A stretch of 64,000 nt of DNA from Terfezia claveryi (taxonomy: Eukaryota; Ascomycota; Pezizomycetes; Pezizales; Pezizaceae): NCBI GenBank assembly GCA_015179025.1, contig WHUX01000009.1:496001-560000 (forward strand). The letters run 5' to 3'. Below are positions 11,069-23,300 of this stretch, one piece after another. The position numbers were made by a program, and so were the translations under genes. A model generated the notes under the pieces. That model worked only from the letters and a program-made list of their open reading frames with translations. It searched no databases and had not been told where the DNA came from. Within the stretch, counting starts at the first letter, position 1. The number at the start of each line of letters is the position of its first letter.

Positions 11069-12899
11069 CTACCATTCGCAACCTAGTAGTGATCAGCCAC
11101 TGTCTTATGACCATCCCTGCAACCCCCCAGCAGCAACACCCCCAGCCACATCTCGTAATATATTATGACTCTGCTGATTCCGGCTATATTCACAACTATG
11201 GAAGCAAATACGCTCTACAACATGGTTACCCTCACATCCCGCCATATTCAACTCAATACCCCCATACCACCTCCCCCAGCATGACCGTTGTCATACCCGA
11301 CCCCTCCCCCCGAACCCCCCCCAATAGGGCCAGTATCATGCGGGTGAACTCATGACCACGAGAGGGCCCTTTACCTAACATCTATATTCATGATTAAACA
11401 GCTTCTAGGGCAGCAAGCAACAATATATGCAAACAGTCAGCTATCATTACAAGCCGCTCACCGCTCCAAAAATGAGCTATTTTCAGAATTAGGTATATTT
11501 CCATGATTTATGCTATTATAACCCCCATATACCTCAATCCGCTGCAATACTCTCTTCCCAGGCATTCTCAGCCCCCACCGAAAGGTCTCCAATAGCTCTG
11601 GGAGCTCTAATACCCCCCCTTCAAGAATCTTCACCCTCCATTAATACCCCTGCCTCTACTCCCTCTGTTGGCCTTATATTGTACGAATAGGCCCAAAACC
11701 GCGAGGAGACCTTTACCTATATCCATGGTAAATTAGTGCTGAAGGTGGAGCGTGCTAGTTTGGTTGGCACGGAGCATGCAAAATTACAAATTGCAGGATC
11801 TCAACTCAGCACACTGAGTAAGTTCCGAGAGCTCTTATTCAATCAGCCAAATCCACCCCATCTATGTCCTCCTCAATCCCCGAGTTCAACACTCCTCTAG
11901 AGCATCCTCAGCCGCTCCAGAGAGGTTGCTAATCGCTCTGGAGCTACAATACCCCCCCATTTTGGGCTCCAGGTAGTCGCATTAGCCATGGCGGTATGCT
12001 GGCCTTTCTCGAGGCATTTTAAACCCTTTACACCCTTTATAGCTACCAGATCAGCCCAAGCATTACCGATATGTACCAGAGCAGGTGTTGAGAGCACGCT
12101 AGGTTAGGCACTAGGTTGGACGCTAAGTCTGGTTACTACATTGGTAGACGCTAGGTTGGACGCTAAGTATAGCACTAGAACGGCATGAGACTAGACAAAG
12201 CGCTAGGTTAGGTGTTGAGGAATTTAGAGCAGCTAAGTGACGCTGAGTTGGACTCGTGAGTGTGGGGTTGCTGTTGGTTGCTGTGAGGGGGTTGAAATGG
12301 CTCCAGGGAGGGTGACAAAACCTCCTAGATGGAAGCAACCCATAAAGCCCAAAGGGAAGTATTAGAACTCTCAGAGCTATTGGAGACCTTTCGGCGGTGG
12401 CTGAGAATGCCTGGGAAGAGAGTATTGCAGCGGATTGAGGTATATGGGGGTTATAATAGCATAAATCATGGAAATATACCTAATTCTGAAAATAGCTCAT
12501 TTTTGGAGCAGTGAGCGGCTTGTAATGATAGCTAACTGTTTGCATATATTGTTGCTTGCTGCCTAGAAGCTGTTTAATCATGAATATAGATGTTAGGTAA
12601 AGGGCCTTCTCGTGGTGATGAGTTCACCTGCATGATACTCGCCCTATTGGGGGGGGTTTGGGGGGGGGGTCGGGTATGACAAGGTCATGCTGGGGGAGGT
12701 GGTATGGGGGTATTGAGTTGAATATGGCGGGATGTGAGGGTAACCATGTTGTAGAGCGTATTTGCTTCCATAGTGGTGAATATAGCCGGAATCAGCAGAG
12801 TCATAATATATTACGAGATGTGGCTGGGGGTGTTGCTGCCGGGGGTTGCAGGGATGGTCATAAGACAGTGGCTGATCACTACTAGGTTGCGAATGGTAG
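11069..12899. repeat. Large inverted-repeat element with arms of about 550 bp
   Basis: The left arm (11069-11622) and right arm (about 12355-12899) are reverse complements with only scattered differences. Both outer ends read CTACCATTCGCAACCTAG inwards. The 730-bp middle has short degenerate repeats of CGCTAGGTTGGACGCTAAG (12090-12170). It also has a diverged third copy of the arm's inner end (about 11905-11960) in left-arm orientation. The arms encode the same short peptide in opposite directions (a frame with QQQHPQPHL and DSADSGY), but no known domain. It could be a fold-back transposon or two copies of one repeat in opposite orientation. No target-site duplication was found. Confidence 0.7.
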
Positions 12900-14392
12900 T
12901 GCGTGGGGATATTCTGCAGCGCTAGCGCGCCATTACTTCCCCCCACACATTTAAATATGTATACAAAATATAAGAACATAACAGAATGTTCATCCATTCA
13001 TCCCAATATCAATGCCAGGCTACAACAAGTATGCCACTGAAATTGTATACTGATGTCGAACTGATCCTAATTTGTTGGAATTCAATAATTTTGGGTAAAG
13101 AAATCACCTTTATAACATTGGGGAAAATATGTTTGTGATCTTCACCTCTATTTTTTGGTTTCTGCCCCATTAGCTCTGATAATCGTAGGCTGGGGTATAT
13201 GTACAACCGGTAGAACATCCGTTGGGAAAGTGATATTTGTGGTTGGAGGTTGTAGGTAGCTTCAAGTGGTGGCGCCGATGGCGAAGCGCATAGTAATCGT
13301 GCGAGCGACTGCCCAGTCTTCATTATTTGACGGCTACATACAAACATATGCTACTGATTCTTGACAAAGTATATTTACGTTGCTTTGCTATCTTGACCGG
13401 CTCCGGGATCACCAGCCTAGTTAATGACACACAATAACCAACAAAATGATTTCAGTTCCACCTTGGTGGTGCTTGTAAAACGGTCTGGCAACCGGAGGTG
13501 ATTAGGATGCCTGATGTTTTGTAACTTCTCTTATAGTGACTGGGCCGCCGAGGCTACGTTCCATAACCTCCTTCTCAGGTCCTTTTAAGGGACCAATCTA
13601 TACTCTCCATGCCCTCCGTCAGTACTGTCTTAGCGGGGATGTGTCTACCGCTCGACTTCCTCTCCAGTATCTTCCAAATCCCAACTGCCTCCCGCTTCTC
13701 AGTTTCCTTCTTCACCTCCACTTAATTATTTGTAATTCGGACAGGGGGTTGCACTGTGTACCCCTTGTGCCTTATTTTCCTGTCTCGAGCGAATCTCTCC
13801 AACCACGCAACCTACCCAGGGTTTCTGTAATTGTTAGGAGTGGCAATTGCCCCGGTTCTGTGTCTTATCTAAGTGGGAGCATTTGATACGGTAGGGTTGG
13901 TGTGCGCTAGCTGGAGACCTTACCTTTGGCATTGTAGCTTACCGTTGATTTAGGTTGCGGAACCCGAAAAGATCAAGTACAGGGATACTGAATACTGGAT
14001 CCTCGGGGGTCGGGATTGTGGAGTTTTCAGTGTGATCCGTCACGGCGGGTTACCCTAAGCTTGGAGGTATTAGTACCTTCGGGACCGCGACGAACCAGGT
14101 CTAGAGCCTGTAGAACCTATAAAAACAAGTATAACCTGTCGCCTCTATAGGAGCAGCTTATAGTGTATATATGGAGTATCTATGCAGGAAAATGAGATAG
14201 AAAGTTTACGCAAAAGAATGAAAGTGGTATGAATTATACTCATGAAAGCAACCGCAGTGACTTTCTCCTCCACCTCCACACCTAAGATCCACCCACAAAA
14301 ACACTTCAGGTAAACTACTCAGATCCCCTTCATGCCAGCAATTATGTTATCATACATAACTTTGGTAAATAAGAATACTTTTTTTTTACCTG
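12900..14392. other. Intergenic region right of the inverted repeat
   Basis: Two frames (13009-13347 minus, 112 codons; 13536-13886 plus, 116 codons) have no recognisable domain and no clear gene signals. The right part (about 14060-14123) carries a short retroelement tail listed separately. Nothing else can be supported. Confidence 0.4.
14060..14123 (+). repeat. 3' tail of a second LINE/SINE family (copy 1)
   Basis: The segment CTTCGGGACCGCGACGAACC, then AGGTCTAGAGCCTGTAGAAC, then a short A-rich end matches 17380-17462. That copy reads CTTCGGGACCCCGTCATAAC, then CTTAGGTCGATCGCGGGTAT, then AGAACT and A10. The same tail reappears on the minus strand at 46725-46785. Three shared A-rich ends indicate a retroposed family. 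The body of this copy is not recognisable. Confidence 0.45.
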
Positions 14393-17208
14393 CTAAGCCC
14401 CAAAGTGAATGAATGGTGCCAAGTAATTTGGTTGGGCGGGTTTCTGTTTCATCAATCCCAGAAGAGCATGGCGGTAGAATACTGCCACATTATCTGTCCT
14501 GCTGAGCGTGGAATAGAACTCTGCGGCCATCTTGTGGCAAGCCTCATCTTCTTTCTGCCACAATATTGGAAAATCCCGCGATATGAAAGGAGCTCACGAT
14601 ATGAGTCACTTCATCAATTAACGTAGTACTGTTGAACGGTATTGCAAGCCGAGAGACCTGGTAATCTTAGCGCAGCAATGTCTTTCACACGGAGCTTGTC
14701 AACGTCGTCAATGCCCTGAGAAGCATAAGATGACCCTCGGCAGGATTGCTTGAAGATAACACCATGGCACGCAAAGTGAGCAATTCTGTAACCTGGAAGT
14801 GCTTGAAGAATGCTTTTAGCAGTTGGCTGTTCAAATGTTTCGACTGTACTGAAATTCCGCAGGCTCTGTTTGATGTTATCTGCCTCTTGCGTTACACCGC
14901 TTAAAGGAGCAGCCCCTGGCATTGTGGGCATTGTGACGATTAGCATAGATGTGTTCTGTTGATATTGTTGCCGAGATCGTGAATACTGCAGTGCCCTACC
15001 TAATAGTGGATGTATATGATGGAAGGCAATACTGAAGGGTTGTCATCATAATCTTAATGGTCCTTTTTGTGGTTTTGCGGCCGTAGGAATTGGTGCGTGA
15101 GCTAGTAGACCTACTCCTATCCACAAAGATTTGAGGCAAAGGGTCAACTGCCTTCGGGTAAAAGCCTAGGTAGCTCGCGTAGTGCAGGTTGTACGGCAGC
15201 TTTCCATCCCAGCATTCCTCTCTTGACGTCATTGTCACCATCCCTTGTAACCAAGGTGCTTAGCAATTAAGGCGTCAGAAAGTTGGGGCAAAAGAATGCT
15301 TGTGGCTTTTCTGCTGTTAGGATTATTGCATCGCTGCGAAGCTCTGTACAGAGATCTCTCGTTACAAGCATATCAGCTATAAGCATATATTGGTTACAAG
15401 CATACCTTCGGTAGTCCCACATAGGAAATAAGCATATTTCCGTTACTAGAATATTCTTATTTTTTTTGCTTAGTCACCATACATATTCTTGTAACAAGAG
15501 AAGCGCCTCGCCATATTGGGATGTTTATCGATAAGAAATAACCCTACACGAGCTCACAAGCAAGAATCTATAGTAACATACTAAGAAGAGAAGCTCAAAT
15601 GCCTAATTCATGAATCTCTCGAGATTGTCGAAGATCCAATCTCTGATATTGAAGATGCAATTCTGGCAACCTATCTTCCAAGCGCAGTCAATGAAACCGA
15701 AACTGAGCCACTTCACCTCCTCCGGTAAGTTCAAAAGCAGCGGAGACAGACCTCAGGTCGTACTATGGGACATCCCCATCAATTAGATATCGACTTATCT
15801 GCTGATTCCGACCCGCAAAAACTCTACATCACAAACACCATACCTGAGAGATTCTTCATCAAGAACCCTGGATACTTGGCAGAGGCGCCGCACCCTGCAA
15901 TGGGCCATTTCACGGGGATACCAGGGACAGATAGACAGTATACCCAAAAAGGTTATTAGCCTACATTGAAGGGTTGCTCCTCTTCTCTCTTCAAGCTGTC
16001 ACACCGAACATCACTGAGCTGCAAGATGTCCTCAAGTGGGAGAAAAGACAGATTGAAACTCTTGAGGTTCAGCGCAGAAGTTATCATGTTCAATGCAGGA
16101 TTACTGACTTTGTGCCGGGTCCAGCCTCCTCCTCCTAATATCCATTCCACTCATTTAACTGTCTTTTTTTGAATATTATCAGTACTCCTTGTTATTCGGA
16201 TGTCTGTTAGTTATTATCCCATTTTGTAGCCTTTCCTTGCTCTCTCTAATGTATTTCCGTTTCTCTAGATATAAGAATATATTGGTTACAAGCATACTTC
16301 AACTGGTCCGGAGCGTATGCTTGTAACGAGAGATCTCTGTAGCATTTAACACGACAATTGGTCCTTCTTGTGCTGCTGATAAGAAATACTTCCTCGGATT
16401 CTGCACGCAAGAAAGTTTTTCTGCCGGATCTGCTGGAATATATCATCGAGATCTTTTGCGACCTTATTCCGTCTGCGAATTGCATCCTGTTGTATTTGAA
16501 GCTTTTTGTCCATTGGAGTATGTAAGGAGGACAGTAGGGAAGGGAAAGGTGAGTCCAGTTCCTGTCGCATGCAGAGCATCAAAGTCTTGGGCTAACCGTG
16601 GATGCAGATTCACTAGATCCGATATATCACTGCGGTAGTCAAGAAGCTGGCTATTTGTAACGCTGCGACCTAGCTCCTGCAGGCGCAATGCCTCCATTGG
16701 TGAGTGCCCGGCTTGCAAGAATACTTCTGTAGCGAGAGATGCCAGGCCAGTGAGGTTTTCTAGTACATGTTGTTGATCTTCACGCTCTAATGATCGCAAT
16801 TTGCCTAAAGGGATTACCTAGGTGAGTGACATCACGTATGAGCGAGCAAGCTGTTGCCACATCTCTGCACTTGTAACTGAGGAGCTAAATGCCAACGCTT
16901 GTGCTGCAAAGAAGGCTCCTCGCATCCGGATCGATATTGGAGCCGCCGCAATACTCCAAGCGTCAATCCAGGCAGAAATAGCGAACCCGACATCCTGCAA
17001 ATTCCCAGTGCATTTATATCGGCTGCTCAAATAGCTAGCAAGATTGTTCAACCATCTTGAGCGGTCAGGGTGGTCTTCTGGTGTTGTCTTCACTGCTGCG
17101 TCTGCATGAATGATAGCGGCCTCCAGATCCTCCGTTAGGTTGTATCGACTGCTGAAATGGCTACCAAGATTGTCTAATATTCCTGCCCGCTTTGGGTGAT
17201 CATCTGAT
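14393..17208 (-). pseudogene. TPR-CHAT copy C, truncated, frameshifted and split by a transposon
   Basis: On the minus strand the remnant starts at about 17208 with fewer than two TPR repeats. It continues through the linker (LQELGRSVTNSQLLDYRSDI, near 16650) and the CHAT domain, and ends with a TAG at 14393-14395 after the usual IHFGA. The FACHG and SACNT elements are both present, but reading needs several frame changes (for example near 14640, 14740 and 15120). The 991-bp element at 15349-16339 interrupts it within the ELRSDAILLT region. The first 20 or so repeats and the start found in copy B are missing. It cannot encode a full protein. Confidence 0.85.
15349..16339. mobile_element. Internally deleted Fot1/pogo-type DNA transposon
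   Basis: Both ends are a perfect 24-bp terminal inverted repeat starting CAGAGATCTCTCGTTACAAG. A TA lies on each side (15347-15348 and 16340-16341). Removing the element and one TA restores the CHAT reading CTCTGTAGCATTT, equivalent to CTCTGTGGCATTC in copy B. Subterminal copies of TATTGGTTACAAGCATA lie inside both ends. The interior (about 15600-16135) retains only a C-terminal piece ending in a CRITDF-like tail followed by a stop. A related copy at 31474-32350 carries the CENP-B-type DNA-binding region, which places the family in Fot1/pogo. Confidence 0.85.
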
Positions 17209-18840
17209 ATCTTCCTCCTCCGGCTAGCAGAGGAAATCAGCTTGCATTAATGGAGGCAACTGGTCTGTGGAACATTCATCTTTTTGAAGCCTAGGTTGCA
17301 ATGAAGGACCCTATCCACGCACGACAGTCTAGAGTGGGGGTTACTACTAGTCTAGAGGCAAAACCGGTTGTCGGCATAGGTCAAACCTTTTAAGGGGAGA
17401 CTTCGGGACCCCGTCATAACCTTAGGTCGATCGCGGGTATAGAACTATTTAAAAAAAAAAACCACAATGTCGCATAGCTCTAACTAACACCTCTCGGAGT
17501 ATGTGCTAGAGGACGAAAAGATTTCGCTTGGCATGAGAGCACTCCCACTCCAGGGCGTCAACTCACACGGTGAGGCAGGTTTGAGAATTGATTAATAGAA
17601 CCAGACCCCAGTGGATGTGAGAACCACAGATCTAGAATTACCACAAGTTGCTATTCCCCGTCTCCAAAGTATCAATATCTCATTCCCAGGTGGTGAGGAA
17701 TTGAGTTAGCCGGCAAAGCTAATAGGAGAGAGTCTCACCAGGCATAAAACTACCAGCATCACAAAATGGAGAACCTATTCCGCTGGCATAACTAACCTTC
17801 TACTGTGACTCAACGTATAAGGCAGCGATTGGCCCAGATCAGACGGCTAACGGGAAGGTAATTCGCGCAACTCGTTTGTCAACATATACCGGGAAATTAA
17901 GGCATACCTCCGGTATCTATGTTTGAGGGCTATGAAAGGGCGGTGGAAAGGGGATTTGAATGAATATGAGCTGCACAGTAATGCACTCTATTCTATTACT
18001 GGCAAAGGCAGCAATGGAAAATGAGTGGTTTTAGGGTTAAACAATAATAGTGCCCAATGGCCTAGATTCCCAGTCGGCTCCGAATATACAGTATATACAG
18101 TACAATACTCCCATTTAGCTGATCTCGGTGGATAGGGTAAACATTTTTTCGATATCAAGCAATGACAAGTCGTAAGTACATGCTTAGACATCGGAAAATT
18201 GTGCACAAATGCTACTGCTCAATCATTCGACCCCTGTTACTCTATTCTTGACAATAGCTGGTTTAGGTATCTCTTATGCGTGTGGAGCCGATATCAACAT
18301 GGAGAGCAGAGTCGGTAGGCGGTTAAAAAGTTCGGAGCAGGCGCTAAGAAATAGAGCTGACCACCAGATGTGGTCTTGTTTTTCTTCATTGGCCACCATT
18401 TGGTCATACTTAGAAGCTCCGGTGTCAAGGTTTTCTTGCAGCCATCCTCTTTGCAGTTAAAGTTGCTGTACATTTAGCATATTTTCATTGTATGATATTA
18501 GATCGTTGCAAGCCAGAAGTGCATTGGTTGATCCAAATGTCATGACCGCATACCCAAAGACCAAGGATCTAAAATAGCTCTTGATCAGGGACTAGTCGGT
18601 TTATGCTGTTAGGATGAATACATAGTTAAAGGTCTGAATTATGACACTCACAATTGGAAATAACTTCTACTCATAGACGACCCACTACTAGGTCTCTAGA
18701 AGGCACCTAGTTACCCATGCCTCAATATACCTTCCCTGGTCTTAGTCCTGAAATTGCGCAAGACTAGCCTTAACATATAAGTATGTACTCCAGTCAGTCG
18801 ACCACTAATCATCAGGCAGAACCTTAGGTATATGAATGTG
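17209..18840. other. Gene-poor region right of copy C
   Basis: It contains the second copy of the short retroelement tail (17380-17462, ending in A10) on the plus strand. I see no gene, repeat array or RNA gene in the rest. The frames at 17988-18206 and 18209-18460 look like chance. Confidence 0.4.
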
Positions 18841-18849
18841 TCATGATAT

Positions 18850-19800
18850 ACAAGCACCAGCAGCTGTTCCTACGAACTTCACCCACTCTCCGGCAATACA
18901 GGATAAGGATACATGCTTCCCTGTTTCCGGACCCAACTCACAAAACCTGCAGTCCGAGTAAACCGTAGATCCAGGACATGTCTCTACACTTGCAGTTTTC
19001 CCTTTCCGGTCCTGCACTGTGTATAATTTACACGAGCCTTCCTGTTCCACTTTCGAACCCTTCCCATTCCCGTTCCCACTATCATCCGGCTCGCCTCCCT
19101 CTTTTTATTCCAGGCTTGCCTGACACAACCACCGTAATCACCCCCCTTAGCTCCCTGCCTGGCCAGCCTGTCGGCTCCCTCATTGCCGTAGATTCCAACA
19201 TGAGCTTTAACCCAGCCGAACATGTCTGCCTCTTCTCCTAATCGCTCCTACATGTCCTGATCTCATCGACTACTCACTCCAGGTCCTTCTGTCCCCTTCA
19301 ATATCCACTGCAAACCGCCCTGCGGTACTCTTTTTGCTTCCAGCTTGCTCCCATCTGCGTAGAAAATTTGGCAGCGATCCGCTGCCTCATTGATTCCCAG
19401 ACCCCACTCCTCCCTCGGTGCCTTCTTATTTATATGGAGGTGTCTATTATCAGCAGTTCAGTAACCCGTCGGCATAGGCCCTCAAGATTAAGTTCACCTT
19501 CTGTCCCTTCCTCTACCCCTCCACCTCAAACAGTCTCCTCCAAATTACCTCCCCGATCGACCATCCCGGACTCGATGTCTTTGAGTATGGACTCCCCCAT
19601 TGTCAAGGGTTTTTCATCGTTTTGATTGCACAATAGATACACGTGGGGCTCCACACCTTCAATTGGTTCTTCTCGCTCCTCTTGTAGCTCCAATGCACTT
19701 CCAGAATGCTTGGTACTGAAGGCTCTCTGACTCCCGCTTCCAATCCTGTTGTCCTCTCCATCCCAGTTCTGCGAGATGTGGGTAGGTACTTACTATAATC
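18850..19800 (-). mobile_element. Remnant of a Tad1/I-type LINE (RNase H to zinc knuckle)
   Basis: Reading minus from about 19400, FYADGSKLEAK resembles the first RNase H motif. It is followed after stops by GWVKAHVGIYGNEGADRLAR (19220-19150), the later RNase H motif with its Asp, and then NYTQCRTGKGKL and a C-x2-C, H, C knuckle near 18900. The same order occurs in the better preserved fragment at 54655-55210. Several stops and frameshifts are present, so it is dead. The region from 19450 to 19800 may be the decayed end of the reverse transcriptase but cannot be confirmed. Confidence 0.6.
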
Positions 19801-20304
19801 TGACATTCAATGTAGAATTAGGTGAGGAAGCACGTTGGGATTTGCTATATTTACCACCACTAGGATCCTAAAAGCATTTCGGTAATTTATATATCATACA
19901 CCGAATCCACGGTGGCCACGAGGAGGCCTGCACCATAGTGTATAGACCAAGGAGAGATGTACTGTCGCTCTCCTAGTCTGGTTGGCATCGCTCTCCGGCT
20001 GACTCAGTGACTGCAACCAGATCGGGCCATGTAGGCTCCAGAATAGGAAGTGACTTCTCTATCAAGTTTAGCTTCCAAGCGCTAACGGGAGCTTAGTCAT
20101 TACAATGATACTACTACTTAAAAGGTGGACTCAATGGAAAGGTTCTCCATGCCAATAAATTCACATCTAGATAACTATCGTTCGACCAGTCCCCGCCCCA
20201 TTCGGTTGTGGTTGCTTCAAAACCATGCCTTATTATCTGCAATTGGGGTTTTTTCCCCTCCTTTGAACTAATGTCCTGAGTTTTACTTGTGTCTGCTTGA
20301 CGAA

Positions 20305-22998
20305 TAGGCCTGGACACGAGACGAGCCAGCTCGAGACTTCGGCTCGAGCCAGGGGCAGGAAAGTCTCGAGCCTCAGCTTAAGCCCAGAGGTCATTGCAAC
20401 CGCGAAATACTAAAGGTAGCCAGAGTGTCAAATCTTCAAAATATATTGCATTCCCACCACCTTTACTCTATTCTTTTTTCTGCTCTCCCTCAAATTCAGC
20501 CAGAATGACTCAACCCCTACCTGCAGTTCAGGAATATATTTCTTCCCTTGCCGGCGATACCAGGAACTGCAGGATGGTTATATGGTATCAGGCACTGGTT
20601 TTCGTCGATTTAACAACTATCTCTATACGTGAAAGCTATTAATCCAGAAGTCTATTCCAGATGAGCCATCATACCACCATATCTATTGTACATATTGTAC
20701 TCACATTCCATGGAAGTACCAGCAAAATTTACTACCACAAGTGCACAACTGCACATTTCCGAAAGCACCACCCACTTACCAACAACACAAGATGAGGAAA
20801 ATACGAGAATTAATAAAATCATAGCTTTATCAGGCTCAAGTACAGCAGCAATAACACCATTTGCATTAGCAGTACAGGCAGCTTCTATACATACGGTAGC
20901 AGCGCGATTTGATAATAAGGTCTGAATATTAAATCTAGTTGTGAGCTCGCTTATGCTAATTAATATAGGTTGCGCGTGAGCATCTTGCAGCCTTTATTGT
21001 TAGTTCAAATTCCTCGCTTGCAATAGTTGAAAATGCACATTTTTCGATTGCTACAATATTGTAATCCTTTATATCATCCAATTTCAGGCGGACTTTAGGT
21101 TGAAATCCATGATCTATATAACTCTTTATTTCAGCAAGTCCAGAAGCAGTTGCAGGAATATATTGAAAGTGGAGCAAAATTTCTCTTACTTTAGATGCGT
21201 GTCATCTTCAACTCAGGTTGTATTTCTAGGAATTACAGGTTATTTTATTGAGGTGGATACATGGAGGTTTAGATCTTTATTATTAGGTTTTGAACGTTTG
21301 GCATAGTTCATATTCTGCTGATGCATTGGCTCAAGTTACTTTATCTGTTCTTTGGTGATTCCAGATTATCCCTCATATTCATACTATTACTTTAGATAGT
21401 GCTTCTGTTAATACTAAAATGCTTTCTATTTTGGAGAATTCTCTTACTGGTTTTACATTACAGGATGGTCAAGTACAATGTATGGCTCATATTATTAACC
21501 TTACTGCTCAACAGGTTTTATCACATCTTTAGGTTCTTCCAAGAGATAAAGATAATGAGAATATATCTAATTCAGCGAATTCAATTTCTACAGTATTTAG
21601 TCATGCTCGCCAGATTATTCGGAAGATTCAAGCTTTAAATAAATTGTGAGAATGTTTTGAAGCACAAATAGTAGCAGCAAAGTTGCCTTCTATTAAGCTA
21701 ATATTGGATATGCGAGTAAGGTAAGTATATATATAACTTGATAAGTATTATACTAATCTTATATAGATAGAATTCAATATATGATATGCTTTCATGTCTA
21801 CTACAGTTACGATCAGCTGTACATGTAGTATGTCAGCTTGAAGATACTCTACGTTCTTTTACACTTTCAACAGAACATTGGAAGCTACTTGAATGTCTTA
21901 AAAGTACTATGGAGATTTTCGTCAAAGCAACACAATATCTCTCTGGAAGTTCATATCTAACTCTCTCCTCACAACTACCTTACTTTAGTGTTCTAGCTAC
22001 TCGATTAGAGCTTTTAGCTGATAAGTTGCAAGAATCAGAACCTAATGGAGAATTATTGTAGGCAGTAACTAATGCTTAGATAAAACTTGATGAATATCAT
22101 AGTAAAACAGGTACTGCACAAGCTATTGCTACAATCCTGGATCCCCAATGCAAATTAACCATATTCCGTAACCTATCCTGGCATGAGGAATGGATCCAAT
22201 CTGCTCAACAAAGTATATATCATATATATACAGTACAGTATGCACCCTCTTCTACCTCCGAAGAATCCCGCCCTCCTACACCAGATGCTTGTGCAAGTGA
22301 TTCACTAGAGATGATTATTGGGAGGCTGTCTTTGGCTCACAACAATCTACTATCACATTTAATGCACGTTCTGAACTTGAGATTTATTTGGAAGAACCTC
22401 CGGAAGGGCGAACTGTCAAGCCAATCGAATGGTGGCGAACCTATGTTCTAAGTACCCACATCTCTCCTTAATGGCATGCGACTTTCTTGCTGTCCCTGCT
22501 ACCAGCATCCCATCTGAGCAAGTTTTTTCTATTGCAGGTAAGTTCAATTCTTTAAAATGATTAGAACGATCTAACTATTTATTACTGGAATTACCAGGCC
22601 AGATACTTAATAAGCGCCGGTCTGCCTTAGTGAAAATATGATGAATGCAATTATGTGCTGTAAAGCATGGCTTGGAGTGCAGGAGATAACGTCGGAAGAG
22701 ATCGTAGTGGAGGAACAGCTGCTCGCCCATTTGAATGAAGTAGCTACGGAGGGAGATTTGCCACTGGAGATTGCGGGTGTTGAGGATGATGACTGATTCT
22801 TTTCCTTTTTCCATGTCTGTTTATATCCGTGTCTTTCGTATTTCTGCGTCTTTCGTATTTCTGCGTCTTTCATACAGATATGTAGCGTAGGCAGTTATCT
22901 ATATTCTTCTCGCAATTCTCTCGAGCCGGCTCGAGCCTGTATGCGAGCCGGCTCGAGCCCTTTTTCTTAAAGCTCGAGCCGGCTCGTGCCCAGGCCTA
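20305..22998 (+). mobile_element. hAT-family DNA transposon (degenerate)
   Basis: The terminal inverted repeats are TAGGCCTGGACACGAG on the left and TAGGCCTGGGCACGAG on the right strand, one mismatch in 16. Inside both ends are repeated GCTCGAGCC/CGAGCCGGCTCG motifs, typical of subterminal transposase sites. TTGACGAA (8 bp, the hAT duplication length) sits directly left (20297-20304) and recurs at 23016-23023, 17 bp beyond the right end. The interior encodes a decayed hAT transposase. Copy C lies to its left and copy D to its right. Confidence 0.8.
20504..22796 (+). pseudogene. hAT transposase remnant
   Basis: Short frames in changing registers add up to a hAT-like protein starting near MTQPLPAVQEY and ending in GVEDDD. 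The clearest part is the C-terminal dimerisation region at about 22415-22550 (EWWRTYVL, then LMACDFLAVPATSIPSEQVF, then SIAG). Before it are a helical segment with TEHWKLLECLKSTMEIF (about 21860-21930) and ATILDPQCKL (about 22130). Multiple stops and frameshifts mean that no active enzyme is made. Confidence 0.75.
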
Positions 22999-23025
22999 GT
23001 TTCGTCAATGAGTCATTGACGAAAC
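22999..23025. repeat. Perfect 27-bp palindrome abutting the hAT right end
   Basis: GTTTCGTCAATGA, one central base, then its exact reverse complement. The palindrome contains TTGACGAA (23016-23023), which also abuts the left end of the element. Next to the right inverted repeat it is the inverted form that is found. Confidence 0.75.
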
Positions 23026-23300
23026 ACGGGATAATCAACTATCAGCACTACGGTTCGCAACTCTAGTGAATCCATTGACATCTGAACTATCGAAGGTGAG
23101 AAAGGGAAAGTCGAAAGAGTAGAGAATGGTAAGGGGTAACACATAGAGTCCATGAAACCAATCACAGCCTTTCTCCTCAATATCTCTACCGTAATCCGTT
23201 TCAACAGCAAAGTCCGACAGGCAACACCGTTCCCGTTCCAGTCTGCCTTTCATGTTAGCATACAAAACTTTGGTAAATAAAGTATATGGATTTTCACCTG

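Noticed and set aside
13009..13886. Two frames of 112 (minus) and 116 (plus) codons
   Set aside because: No recognisable family, no intron or promoter signals, no homology to neighbours.
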